Shown here: piece after piece, positions 15,290 through 23,372 of the stretch
Layout: the number at the start of each line of letters is the position of its first letter
Numbering within the stretch: the stretch's first letter is position 1
Source: Stenotrophomonas sp. UBA2124
GTDB taxonomy: Bacteria > Pseudomonadota > Gammaproteobacteria > Xanthomonadales > Xanthomonadaceae
DNA: 64,000 bases
Assembly (NCBI GenBank): GCA_002329155.1
Contig: DCXY01000030.1
Coordinates: 7,167 to 71,166, forward strand
Direction of reading: 5' to 3'
The notes under the pieces: model-generated
Databases searched by the model: none
Told to the model about the DNA's origin: nothing
The model's input: only the letters and a program-made list of their open reading frames with translations
Position numbers and translations under genes: made by a program

Positions 15290-17847
15290 GGTTCCTCGTT
15301 GCCCGGCGTGCACACGGCCTTGAGCGTGCGGTAGCCAAGTGCGTCCCTGGTCTCATCCGGGTCGAACGCATAGGCGATGGCGCAGCGTTGCCCGGCAGCC
15401 GGGCCCCAGGTCACATGCATGGTTCCCTGGCGCTGCGGCAGCCGCACGATGGCCTGGCCTCCCTGTGCCACATACCCCACGTTGCGCCCCTGCTCGTCAA
15501 ACACGGCCGCGCCGAATGGCAGCGGCATGCCTTGCGGGGTGAAGCCGTTGAGCAATACCGAGTAGCCCGTGCTGGTGCCGAACCGCAGCAGTGCCACGGC
15601 GCCGGCGGTAGGGGCTACATGCTGGCCGGTGCTCTGCAGCTGCACGTCGGTGGAGATGCCCATCGGGTCGATCTCGATCGAGTTGCGCCGGTACGGATTG
15701 AGGTAGGGCACCACTGCCAGGCCGTTGCCAGCCACGCGGATGCCCGGATAGCTGGCCAGCCGCGCACCGCGCGCATCCCGGGCCTCAACGATGCCGATGG
15801 TGTCGCCCAGCATCGGCGTGAGCACGATACCGCCGCGATAGACAGCCAGGCCTCCCGAGGCATGCAGGCCATACTGCCGGTAGCCCTGACCGGTGGAGGC
15901 ATTGGCACCAAGCGTGGCCAGCGGTGCGGTCCAGCTGATGCTGCCGCCAGCCGTGCTGCCGTGCCCGGCATCGCGGTCGTCATTGAACGCGGCAAAGGTG
16001 TTGTAAAGGAACTGGTTGTCGCTGCCGGCGCTGCCGGAAACGCCGAGCTGCAGCGACCGCCGTGCATTGCTGTCGGTGTAGGTGGTATCAAGCTGCGGCG
16101 CATGGCGGCTGTCACCCAGGGGCACGGACATGGACAGCATGACCTGGTTGTCGGCGCGGCCTGTCAGCAGGTTGCGGGTGCGGCTGGCACTGAGACCCAC
16201 GTTGAAGCGACCGAACTGGTTGTTGTAGCTGGCCACGAACTCGGTATCCGAACCCCTGCGCGCCCAGTAGTTCTGGGTGCTGGCCGAGACCGAAAATGCG
16301 CCATACCCGGCGGGCAGCGCCTGGGTCGCGCTCACAAGGAAGCGGCTCCTGCGTTTTTCCAGCCAGTACGGTGCGCTGCTGGTGCTCCTGCGGCGGACAC
16401 GATCACGCAGCACGAAGGCATCGGCCGGGTCGTAGTAGCCCTCACTGGAGTAACGATAGGAAGCCAGGGTGATGTTGGTATCGATCACCGGCAGTATCTT
16501 GGCGTAGGACAGGCGCACACTCTGGCCGTTGTAGGTACGGCCGGCACCGGGGCGGGTACTGGCCTGGGTAAGATCAACCGCCAATGCGCCGAGCCGGGTG
16601 TTGAAGGCCGCACCGGCTGACACCGCCGCATAGCCTTGTGCTGCGAAGCCACCCGCATAGCCGGTCAAGGCATTGGAGTAGCCATGCCGCCATGAGCCGG
16701 TGGCCAGCAATGGTGCGTCATCGATGATCGGGCTGCGGTACTCGCCCGCGGTCAGGCTGTAACGGGTTACGCCGGGCCGCAGCAGCTCGGCCGTGGCTGC
16801 ATAGGTCACGGTGAAGCTGTGTTCGCTGCCGTTGGCTTCGGTCACCGTCACCAGCAGGTCGCCACCCGAGCCGTTGGGGTACAGATCATTGATGGTGAAC
16901 GGCCCGGGTGGCACGGTGGTCTCATAGATGTTCACGCCACGCTGGGTTACCCGCACGCGTGCGTTGGAGTTGGCAATACCGCGTACCACCGGTGCGAAGC
17001 CGCGTTGCGAGTCGGAATACATCCTGTCATCCGAGGCCAGCTGGACGCCGCGGAAGCTGATGCTGTCAAACACCTGCCCACTGGTGGAGGATTCACCGAT
17101 GATGAGCGTGCTGTGCCACCGGGGCAGCGCGCGTTCGGCATAGATGGCCGAGTTGCGGTAATGCAGGTTGTTGCCGTTGTCCCAGGTGGCCGAGCCACGG
17201 TAGCGCAGGCGCCACGCACCCAGATTCATGCCACCGCGCAGGCCCAGGTAACGGCTGGTATGGGCGCGCCCATCCGGCAGCTCACTGCGGTAGGCGTTGA
17301 AATCGTACTGGAGCGTGGCCGCGTTGACGCCGTCGTCCCAGAACTCCGGATCCACATAGCCGCGAGCGTTGTGCTGCAGCGCGGCCTGCGGAGCCCTGAC
17401 GTCAAGGCGCTGGCTGCCACTGTCGAAGCTGGCCGTTGCCGGCGGCAGCAGGTCTTCAAGGCGCGCGCACAGGGGGCCTTCGGCCAGGGTGGCGCGCATG
17501 TCCTTGGCAACCTGCCCGAGGTCCAGGCCGAGTTGCTCGATGAGTTTGGCCTCGTAGCAGGGCCTGGCCACCTTCGCGGAGGGGCCGTCCAGCTCGAAGC
17601 GTACCTCCGCGCGGCCCTTCCACTGCTCATTGGTGTACAGGTCGATGCGGTATACGCCCGGGGCCAGCGGGTTGCCATCGGAAAACATGCTCACATCAAC
17701 CGATGAGCGCAGGAAATCCTGGTTGAACTCCACCGGGGACATGCCTTCGGCGGCCTTCAAGACCAGGGGAAGGCTGCAGCCGGCCACTGCGATGAGCGGC
17801 AGGCACAGCAGCCGGCAACCGCGCCGCTGCTCAGTGCCGTTCTTCAT
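15286..17847 (-). CDS. Fimbrial outer membrane usher
   Basis: An 853-residue FimD/PapC-family usher, the outer membrane pore and assembly platform for chaperone–usher pili. After the signal region come VEFNQDFLRSSVDVSMF (the chaperone-binding N-terminal domain), the 24-strand barrel with plug, the stretch GPFTINDLYPNGSGGDLLVT typical of ushers, and two C-terminal domains ending near GPAAGQRCAIAYAFD with conserved Cys residues. I begin at the ATG at 17847 (MKNGTEQRRGC), since the upstream reading overlaps the preceding chaperone. It overlaps both neighbours, consistent with one transcript. Confidence 0.9.
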   Translation of the reverse strand: MKNGTEQRRGCRLLCLPLIAVAGCSLPLVLKAAEGMSPVEFNQDFLRSSVDVSMFSDGNPLAPGVYRIDLYTNEQWKGRAEVRFELDGPSAKVARPCYEAKLIEQLGLDLGQVAKDMRATLAEGPLCARLEDLLPPATASFDSGSQRLDVRAPQAALQHNARGYVDPEFWDDGVNAATLQYDFNAYRSELPDGRAHTSRYLGLRGGMNLGAWRLRYRGSATWDNGNNLHYRNSAIYAERALPRWHSTLIIGESSTSGQVFDSISFRGVQLASDDRMYSDSQRGFAPVVRGIANSNARVRVTQRGVNIYETTVPPGPFTINDLYPNGSGGDLLVTVTEANGSEHSFTVTYAATAELLRPGVTRYSLTAGEYRSPIIDDAPLLATGSWRHGYSNALTGYAGGFAAQGYAAVSAGAAFNTRLGALAVDLTQASTRPGAGRTYNGQSVRLSYAKILPVIDTNITLASYRYSSEGYYDPADAFVLRDRVRRRSTSSAPYWLEKRRSRFLVSATQALPAGYGAFSVSASTQNYWARRGSDTEFVASYNNQFGRFNVGLSASRTRNLLTGRADNQVMLSMSVPLGDSRHAPQLDTTYTDSNARRSLQLGVSGSAGSDNQFLYNTFAAFNDDRDAGHGSTAGGSISWTAPLATLGANASTGQGYRQYGLHASGGLAVYRGGIVLTPMLGDTIGIVEARDARGARLASYPGIRVAGNGLAVVPYLNPYRRNSIEIDPMGISTDVQLQSTGQHVAPTAGAVALLRFGTSTGYSVLLNGFTPQGMPLPFGAAVFDEQGRNVGYVAQGGQAIVRLPQRQGTMHVTWGPAAGQRCAIAYAFDPDETRDALGYRTLKAVCTPGNEEP

Positions 17848-18604
17848 GGCGGGTGTATCCCTTCTGCAGTCTGCTTTCGCCGCCCTGGTCGTTGATGATC
17901 GTGAAGTAGGCACTTGCCTGTTCTGGCACCAGGCCGCTACCACCGACCCACTTCATGGGCAGGGAAAGGTCGCTGCCTGGCAGCACCATGTGACTGCCTT
18001 GTCCAGAAAGCTCGGTCAGCGCCGGTGACTGCGCGCCCCCGCGCAGCGACAGACTGCGCAGCGTGATGTGGTAGGGCGTTGGGTTGTGGACGACAACCTG
18101 CACGGTTCCATCAACGCCGTTGCTCACGTTGAACTGAAGCAGCTTCAGTGCATCGGTGAAGGATGGGGTAAGCCCCTTTGGCCGGTAGAGGAATTTGATG
18201 CGCGTGCGGAACGAAAGCTGCAACAGGTTCGTACCCTGCTCCATGGCCTGGGTCGGGCGCGGCGGTATTTCCAGCGCGTTGAACCACAGCAGGGTTTCGC
18301 GGTCTTTCGGCAGGTCGTCGCGGGTACGGAATATGCGTACGGCCTGTGCCCTGGCGGGATCGATACGGGCAGTGGAAGGCGTCATTGCGAAGGGAAGATT
18401 CAGTGATTCCACCTTTGCGCGGGGGTCACCTGCGTCCAGCCATGTCTGCACCAGCAGCGGCATGCTCCCGCTGTTGCGCAGTTGCGCGCTGGCCTCGCCA
18501 TCGGCTTCGTTGAAGATGATGCGCGTGGTGTTGATGACAACCCCGGCATGGCACCAGTGTGCGGTGGCAAGCAGCAGCAGGCCCACCAGATATTTCAGGT
18601 ACAT
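17831..18604 (-). CDS. Periplasmic fimbrial chaperone (PapD-like), first copy
   Basis: A 257-residue chaperone with a signal peptide (LLLLATAHWCHAG), N-terminal strand VVINTTRIIFNEADGEAS, the motif RETLLWFNALEIPPRP and RIKFLYRPKGL. These are the PapD/FimC family features that bind pilin subunits by donor-strand complementation. It lies directly after the major pilin and overlaps the usher start by 17 bp. The start at 18604 is preceded by a GGGGGGTGA-type site. It should carry the major pilin to the usher, by position in the operon. Confidence 0.88.
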   Translation of the reverse strand: MYLKYLVGLLLLATAHWCHAGVVINTTRIIFNEADGEASAQLRNSGSMPLLVQTWLDAGDPRAKVESLNLPFAMTPSTARIDPARAQAVRIFRTRDDLPKDRETLLWFNALEIPPRPTQAMEQGTNLLQLSFRTRIKFLYRPKGLTPSFTDALKLLQFNVSNGVDGTVQVVVHNPTPYHITLRSLSLRGGAQSPALTELSGQGSHMVLPGSDLSLPMKWVGGSGLVPEQASAYFTIINDQGGESRLQKGYTRHEERH

Positions 18605-18680
18605 GGTCACCCCCCGTTCTTTGGAGTTGGCAGGCGGAAACCGGGGTTCCGCCTGCCATTGCCTCTGACCTCGCCGCTGA

Positions 18681-19226
18681 TCAGTCGTAGACCAGCGTGT
18701 ACTCCACGCTGGTTGCCACCGTGCCGCCGGTGCTCTGCGCGGTCGCGTAGTACTGCGCGAAGTAGTTGAGCGTTCCGCTGCCGCTGCTGATGTTGACCGG
18801 CACGTCGTTCTGGGTGCCGCTGCCCGGAGTGCCGCCGGCAACAATCGCGGCCTGGCTGCTGTTGAGCAGCTGAACCTGCACATTGGTGGCGGTGCCGGTA
18901 TTGTTGAGATGACCGGTGGCGCCATCGACGTTCAGGCCAGCCTCGAACCAGGTGCTGGCAGTGCCCAGGCTGGTCCCGGAGCACCCACTCAGTGCGATGC
19001 TGAAGGGCGTGGTGCCGGCGGTCTCACCTGCCGCAGCCAGCGCGCTGGCGGATACCGTAGGCAGCACCACCGTCGCATCGGCGGCGCCACCATTGACCGA
19101 GACGTTGCAGGTCGTATCGGTGATCTCTCCGTTGATGGTGATCGTGCCATCTGCCGCATTGGCCGAGGCACTGAAGGCCAGGGCGAACGCCACGGCGACC
19201 CCGAGGGTTGTAACGTTGTACTTCAT
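18681..19226 (-). CDS. Major fimbrial subunit, type 1/SMF-1-like pilin
   Basis: A 181-residue pilin. A signal peptide ends at SASANAADG, and the mature protein starts ADGTITINGEITDTTCNV. The disulfide pair is Cys40 and Cys82 (SGCSGT), and it ends TSVEYTLVYD with a Tyr near the terminus, as in donor-strand-exchanging pilins. The mature N terminus resembles SMF-1 fimbrillin of Stenotrophomonas. A strong AGGAGGAAAGC ribosome-binding site precedes the ATG, and the gene is the first of the five, as expected for the most abundant product. Confidence 0.88.
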   Translation of the reverse strand: MKYNVTTLGVAVAFALAFSASANAADGTITINGEITDTTCNVSVNGGAADATVVLPTVSASALAAAGETAGTTPFSIALSGCSGTSLGTASTWFEAGLNVDGATGHLNNTGTATNVQVQLLNSSQAAIVAGGTPGSGTQNDVPVNISSGSGTLNYFAQYYATAQSTGGTVATSVEYTLVYD

Positions 19227-20380
19227 GCTTTCCTCCTGTTGAATTCTGGCCATGGCGTGGGCTTGCTTCCCGTCATCCATGGTTGTCGGGTTGGCGATCC
19301 CTGCCGTGTGGTACTTCCCTTGTCCGGGGTGCGTGCGCGTCGTACCCGTCTTGGGGGGACGTGCTGCGGGGCGAAATGAGCGGTGGAGCGGGTGGCTTCA
19401 GCAGCAGGGCGCACCTACGCGGCGGGCGGCGCGTATGCGGCCGTGCATGCGGTGTTCGTGGTGATGGAGGTGCCGCGGAGGGATACGGCCAGGCCTATTG
19501 GCTACAGGCATATCGGCGTTCAGGGGTTCTCCGCGCTGGCGGCGGAACAGGGCAACCCCCTGCGCGGTTGCTGCACGCATGTGTGGTACGGGCGCTCCAC
19601 CGCGGCGGGATGGCGTTGCCGTTCCGGCGGCCCGGAAGACCCGGCTGAGACGGTGCCCGGAGTGGTATGCAGGTAGTTCCTGCTCTTGTTTTCGATGGAT
19701 GCATTTTGGGTACCGCCGAATCTTCCTGATCTTCATCACTGCTGTGATGGCCGAAGGAACCAGCCCACGACGAAACTGTGAGTCCTGTCGATTTGCCTGC
19801 TAGGTTACGTAAGGCCTGGCCCGCGCCCATGTCGTTGTGCGGTGGCTTGCTTTGCCGGTTTGCGTTTATGTATTCAGCAATGCAGTTCCGTTCGGCGATG
19901 ACTGGCCACGGCGGGGCAGGCCATTTCCAACACCCGCAGCGCAGCGGCAGTGGTGATTGGATTCATGGCACGCGGGCCTGGTGACTGCCCGGTGCAGTGG
20001 CGTCATCGGAATGAAACGATGCTGGCCGGTTATGCATGGACGCCATCAATCGGCTGTGCGGGGCTGCAGGTCTAACGGCATGGGCAGCCGTCAAGTGGCA
20101 GTTGCAGCGCGCGCGGATTCCAGCTGCGAGGAACTGCAGGCGGTGTGGTCAGCAGTGGCGGGTGCGCACGGGCCGGGCCGTGGCGGGGATGCCGGAAGAA
20201 TGACGGCGCCGGAAACGAAACATCATCGATACGCGGCACAGACGGCTTGCTGCTTCTTCCCGGCAACGCAGTGTGTGATACAGCATTGCAGGCAGCACGA
20301 CGCCGTGAGCAGTGTGCCCGCGCCGGGTGCATTTTTATTGGTGTTGCCCTACATGCGCCATGTCGGCGCATGGGTGGCTT
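19227..20380. other. Gene-poor region upstream of fimbrial operon
   Basis: No reading frame of this 1154-bp stretch has credible protein features; the open frames are random GC-driven ones. The stretch 19680–19890 is more AT-rich than its surroundings and has a perfect 6-bp inverted repeat CATCAC–TGCT–GTGATG (19734–19749) and a TTACGTAA palindrome near 19804. It probably contains the promoter and leader of the fimbrial operon, which reads leftward. I cannot identify a promoter or riboswitch by eye. Confidence 0.5.
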
Positions 20381-20746
20381 TCAGCCAGCCTCGTTGCCGC
20401 CGCCTGGGGTAGCGGCGGTGGCAGGCGGCTGCCGTACCAGCTCGCCCAGGGCCTGCCCGGCCTTCAGGCTCAGGCCGATCACTTCATGGCCAGCCGATGC
20501 CAGATGCTCCAGGTTGTCACGCGCCACCTGCAGACCTTTGGGCAGCCGCGAGGGCAGGGGTGTCTGTGCGCCGGTCTGGACCAGTTCGCCAAGAAAGCCG
20601 GCGGTAGCGGTGGAAGTACGTTCCAGCGTGCGCAGCTGTACGCCGAACACGTTTTCCGCATTCTCCAGCGCAAGCTGGTGCATGCGGCTGGCGGTGGCGG
20701 CCATCTGCCGGGCATAGCTGCTGAAGTCGTTGAACTGTGCGGGCAT
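20381..20746 (-). CDS. Phasin-family protein
   Basis: A 121-residue, mostly helical protein (NDFSSYARQMAATASRM, LENAENVFGVQLRTLERTST) matching the Phasin_2 family. Phasins coat polyhydroxyalkanoate granules, and homologues in bacteria without PHA are thought to be membrane- or stress-associated. The C terminus is a low-complexity PPATAATPGGG tail. It stands alone, 121 bp after queD. No PHA synthase is in the window, so the granule role is not supported here. Confidence 0.75.
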   Translation of the reverse strand: MPAQFNDFSSYARQMAATASRMHQLALENAENVFGVQLRTLERTSTATAGFLGELVQTGAQTPLPSRLPKGLQVARDNLEHLASAGHEVIGLSLKAGQALGELVRQPPATAATPGGGNEAG

Positions 20747-20867
20747 GGGCGGTCATCGGCTTGATTGTTGCGCCGCAGCATAGCGCGAACGGGCGCCAAT
20801 GCAAGCGACTCTGTCCTGCGTGCGGATTGCCGGCGGCCGCCCCTGCGGCAGCGTGCCGGCGGGTAGG

Positions 20868-21224
20868 TCAGCTGCCGCGGTAGCTGCAGCCCGAGGTGCA
20901 GGTTTCGTGCACCACCACTTCACTGAGCAAGGGCAGGGCGGGCTTGAGCCGCTCCCATATCCATATGGCCAGGCGCTCACTGGTGGGGTTCTCCAGGCCC
21001 GGGATGTCGTTTAGGTAGTGGTGATCGAGCTGGTCATACAGCGGCTGGAAGGCGGCCTTCAGATCGCTGAAATCCATGATCCAGCCGGTCTGCTCGCCGG
21101 GCTCGCCGCTGACCCGCAGCTCCACGCGGAAGGAATGGCCATGCAGGCGCGAGCACTTGTGGCCCGGCGGTACGTTGGGCAGCCGGTGCGCGGCTTCGAG
21201 AGTGAAAACCTTGAAAATATCCAT
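20868..21224 (-). CDS. queD: 6-carboxy-5,6,7,8-tetrahydropterin synthase
   Basis: QueD converts dihydroneopterin triphosphate to 6-carboxytetrahydropterin in queuosine synthesis. The 118-residue protein has the zinc ligands His13 (EAAHRL), His28 and His30 (RLHGHS) and the catalytic Cys24 (GHKCSRLHGH), plus the late VVHETCTSG with the substrate-binding Glu. The start MDIFKVFTLE at 21224 is preferred to the longer frame, which lacks support. Length and residues match E. coli QueD (120 aa). Confidence 0.93.
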   Translation of the reverse strand: MDIFKVFTLEAAHRLPNVPPGHKCSRLHGHSFRVELRVSGEPGEQTGWIMDFSDLKAAFQPLYDQLDHHYLNDIPGLENPTSERLAIWIWERLKPALPLLSEVVVHETCTSGCSYRGS

Positions 21225-21295
21225 GCGCGCAATTGTAGGGTGCGCGGCTGGGCGGGTGTTCGGCAAGGCACGCGGCCGGGATTGCCTATTTTCTT

Positions 21296-21322
21296 ATATG
21301 CAAATGATTCGCGTTTGCATAT
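21296..21322 (+). promoter_or_regulatory. Fur-box-like palindrome upstream of DUF4198 operon
   Basis: A perfect 9-bp inverted repeat, ATATGCAAA (21296–21304) and TTTGCATAT (21314–21322), around TGATTCGCG. The core GCAAATGATTCGCGTTTGC resembles Fur sites (AATGATNNNCATT type). It is 47 bp before the first gene of a unit that ends in a TonB receptor, which fits iron repression. Other regulators binding similar palindromes cannot be excluded from sequence alone. Confidence 0.65.
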
Positions 21323-21368
21323 GATGCGCAGCCAATGCCGGCCTTGCCCGGCCACCCGGGGTCTCCTG

Positions 21369-22160
21369 ATGAAGATGCGCTTGTCCGCCCTGCTGTTTCT
21401 TGCAACGGTGCTGCCTGCCGCCGCGCATACCCCCTACCTGGTGCCGGCCAGCTTCAGCGCCCGCGAGGGCGATACGGTGACGCTGGATGCAGCCTTCGCC
21501 GGCGCCTTCTTCGTGCCGGAGGTGGCGTTCGACAACAGCACCTGCATGGTGACCCTGCCAACGGGGCAGAGCCGGCCGGTGGGCACGGTGCAGCGCCTGA
21601 AAACCCGCACCGTGCTGGAAGACGTGCTGGATGCCGGCAAAGGCACCTATCGCTTCAGCACCGGCCCGCGCCTGGGCGCCTTGTTCCGGGTATGGGAGGT
21701 GGACGGCAAGCGCGAGACCAGCCGCGACCCGGCGGCGAAGATTCCTGCCGGGGCCAAGGTCATCGCCAACTTTCAATCGCTGACCCGGGCCGATGCCTAC
21801 ATCACCATTGGCGCGCCAAGCCGGGCTGCGCTGGCAGGCGGGGAGAGCGGGCTGGTGTTCGTGCCGGTCACCCACCCCGATGACCTCTACGTTGGCGAGC
21901 ATTTTGAATTCATCGTGCAGTACGACGGCAAGCCCGTGGCTGCGCAGAAGGTCGAGGTGGCCGAGGCGGTATGGACCTCGGACCGCAGGCCTTCCATCCA
22001 GACCCTGCAAAGTGATGCGGAAGGGCGCGTGCGGCTCCCGCTTGCCCAGGCCGGCACCTTCCTTGCGCTGGCCCGCTACCGCAGCGCCGCGCCGGTGGGT
22101 GCGCCGGTGCCCGAGTACAGCAACAGCTACACGCTCAGCTTCCGTGTGTTGAACCCCTGA
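21369..22160 (+). CDS. DUF4198 periplasmic protein of metal-uptake operon
   Basis: A 263-residue secreted protein. The signal peptide ends at PAAAHTPYLVP, which exposes an N-terminal His after cleavage at AAA–H. It has the DUF4198 pattern of beta-rich domains (AREGDTVTLDAAFAGAFFVPE; GLVFVPVTHPDDLYVGEHFEF). The family often sits beside TonB-dependent receptors and metal transporters, and a mature N-terminal His can bind metal, but the molecular role is not established. Here it follows the Fur-like site, with an EF-hand protein 25 bp downstream and a TonB receptor after that. Confidence 0.78.
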   Translation: MKMRLSALLFLATVLPAAAHTPYLVPASFSAREGDTVTLDAAFAGAFFVPEVAFDNSTCMVTLPTGQSRPVGTVQRLKTRTVLEDVLDAGKGTYRFSTGPRLGALFRVWEVDGKRETSRDPAAKIPAGAKVIANFQSLTRADAYITIGAPSRAALAGGESGLVFVPVTHPDDLYVGEHFEFIVQYDGKPVAAQKVEVAEAVWTSDRRPSIQTLQSDAEGRVRLPLAQAGTFLALARYRSAAPVGAPVPEYSNSYTLSFRVLNP

Positions 22161-22185
22161 ATCGCCGCGCCTTCTGGAGCCGCAT

Positions 22186-23037
22186 ATGTCCTTCCTGATA
22201 TCCGCTGTTCTGTTGTTTCCATTGGCCCAGGCTGCCGCAACGAGCACGCTGCCTGCGGTTGCGCCAGCGCCGGCTGTGGCCGAGTTCCTGGAGCAGTTCG
22301 ATGCCAGTGGCAATGGCAGTGTCAGCTGGCAGCAGTTTGTCGATTTCCGGCAGCAGCGTTTCACCCGGACCGATGCCAATGGCGATGGCGCCGTGGATGA
22401 GGGCGAGTATGTGATCGAGTATCTCGGGCGGCTGGACGCGCGCGTGCAGCAGGCATACGAAGGGCATGCTGCGCAGACACGCACGCGCTTCGACGCGCTG
22501 GATTCCAACAAGGACGGCGTGGTGAGCCGTGCCGAGTTTGATGCTGCTGGTGAGCGCACCTGGGGCGGCCATCAAAAGCTGCTGGCGAGGGCTGGCACGG
22601 CACCACCCGCATCGGCGCCACCGCGCTCCCGCGATCCGCTGCGCATGCCCACCTCGCACAACCTGGCCGGCATGTTGGAAATCTACGACCGTGATGGCGA
22701 TGGCCGTGTCAGCCGCGAAGAGTTCATCCAGGTGCGCGATGCGATGTTCGCTGCCGCCGACCCGGGCCATGCCGGGCAACTGGACTTTGACGGTTATATG
22801 GCCGAATTCCAGCAGCGCCTGGAGCGCCGCGCCAACGAGGTGCGTACCGCCGCGGCGCGTCAGGCGAAGGTGCGGTTCAAGGCACTGGACACCGACAAGG
22901 ATGGGCGCATGAGCTTTGCCGAGTACCAGGTGTCCGGCAAGCGCCTGTTCGACCGGATCGATGGCAATGGTGATGGCGTGGTGGACGCGCGCGACCCCGA
23001 GCCGCCGGCAAGCAGCCATGGCAGCAGTGCTTCATGA
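22186..23037 (+). CDS. Secreted multi-EF-hand protein
   Basis: A 283-residue exported protein with six EF-hand-like calcium loops: DASGNGSVSWQQF (about 39–51), DANGDGAVDEGEY, DSNKDGVVSRAEF, DRDGDGRVSREEF, DTDKDGRMSFAEY, and DGNGDGVVDARD at the C terminus. Several of them have the full Dx[DNS]xDG ligand set. The signal peptide is short (LLFPLAQAAA). The gene is 25 bp after the DUF4198 gene, under the same Fur-like site. Calcium binding is likely from motifs. How it serves the metal-uptake unit is unknown; it may stabilise a surface complex. Confidence 0.8.
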   Translation: MSFLISAVLLFPLAQAAATSTLPAVAPAPAVAEFLEQFDASGNGSVSWQQFVDFRQQRFTRTDANGDGAVDEGEYVIEYLGRLDARVQQAYEGHAAQTRTRFDALDSNKDGVVSRAEFDAAGERTWGGHQKLLARAGTAPPASAPPRSRDPLRMPTSHNLAGMLEIYDRDGDGRVSREEFIQVRDAMFAAADPGHAGQLDFDGYMAEFQQRLERRANEVRTAAARQAKVRFKALDTDKDGRMSFAEYQVSGKRLFDRIDGNGDGVVDARDPEPPASSHGSSAS

Positions 23038-23372
23038 GTGCAGGGCGGTGCAGCAAGCAATCAGGGTCCGCCCGCCACGTCTCGGGCCGGCAGGGTGTTG
23101 CTGCCACCTCACAATACGAGGGCTGGCCGGCACCTCCCTGCTGATGCAGTGTTGATACGGCAGCTGCATCGCGGCATCCATTCTCAGCTTGTTCCAAGCT
23201 GCCATGCACACGCTGCATGGCAGGCGCAGCTGGCCGCCAGCACCGGTCAGTACCCGCACCCGACAACAACGCCCATCCCCAGCTCCGCGCCGGCACGCCC
23301 GGTCTCCACAGCCAGGAACGGCACTCGCCCCCAGCGGGCGATTCCCGATGACCCTTCCCGTGGAGCCTGAGC
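23038..23372. other. Intergenic stretch before the TonB receptor
   Basis: 335 bp separate the EF-hand gene from the broken receptor. I see no open frame with protein character, no clear Fur-like palindrome and no strong terminator. The receptor may be read from the upstream Fur-controlled promoter or from an unrecognised promoter here. Confidence 0.4.

Noticed and set aside
15127..16620. Long plus-strand frame (497 codons) opposite the usher and adhesin
   Set aside because: It is antisense to well-supported fimbrial genes and has low-complexity composition; GC-rich third positions produce such shadows.
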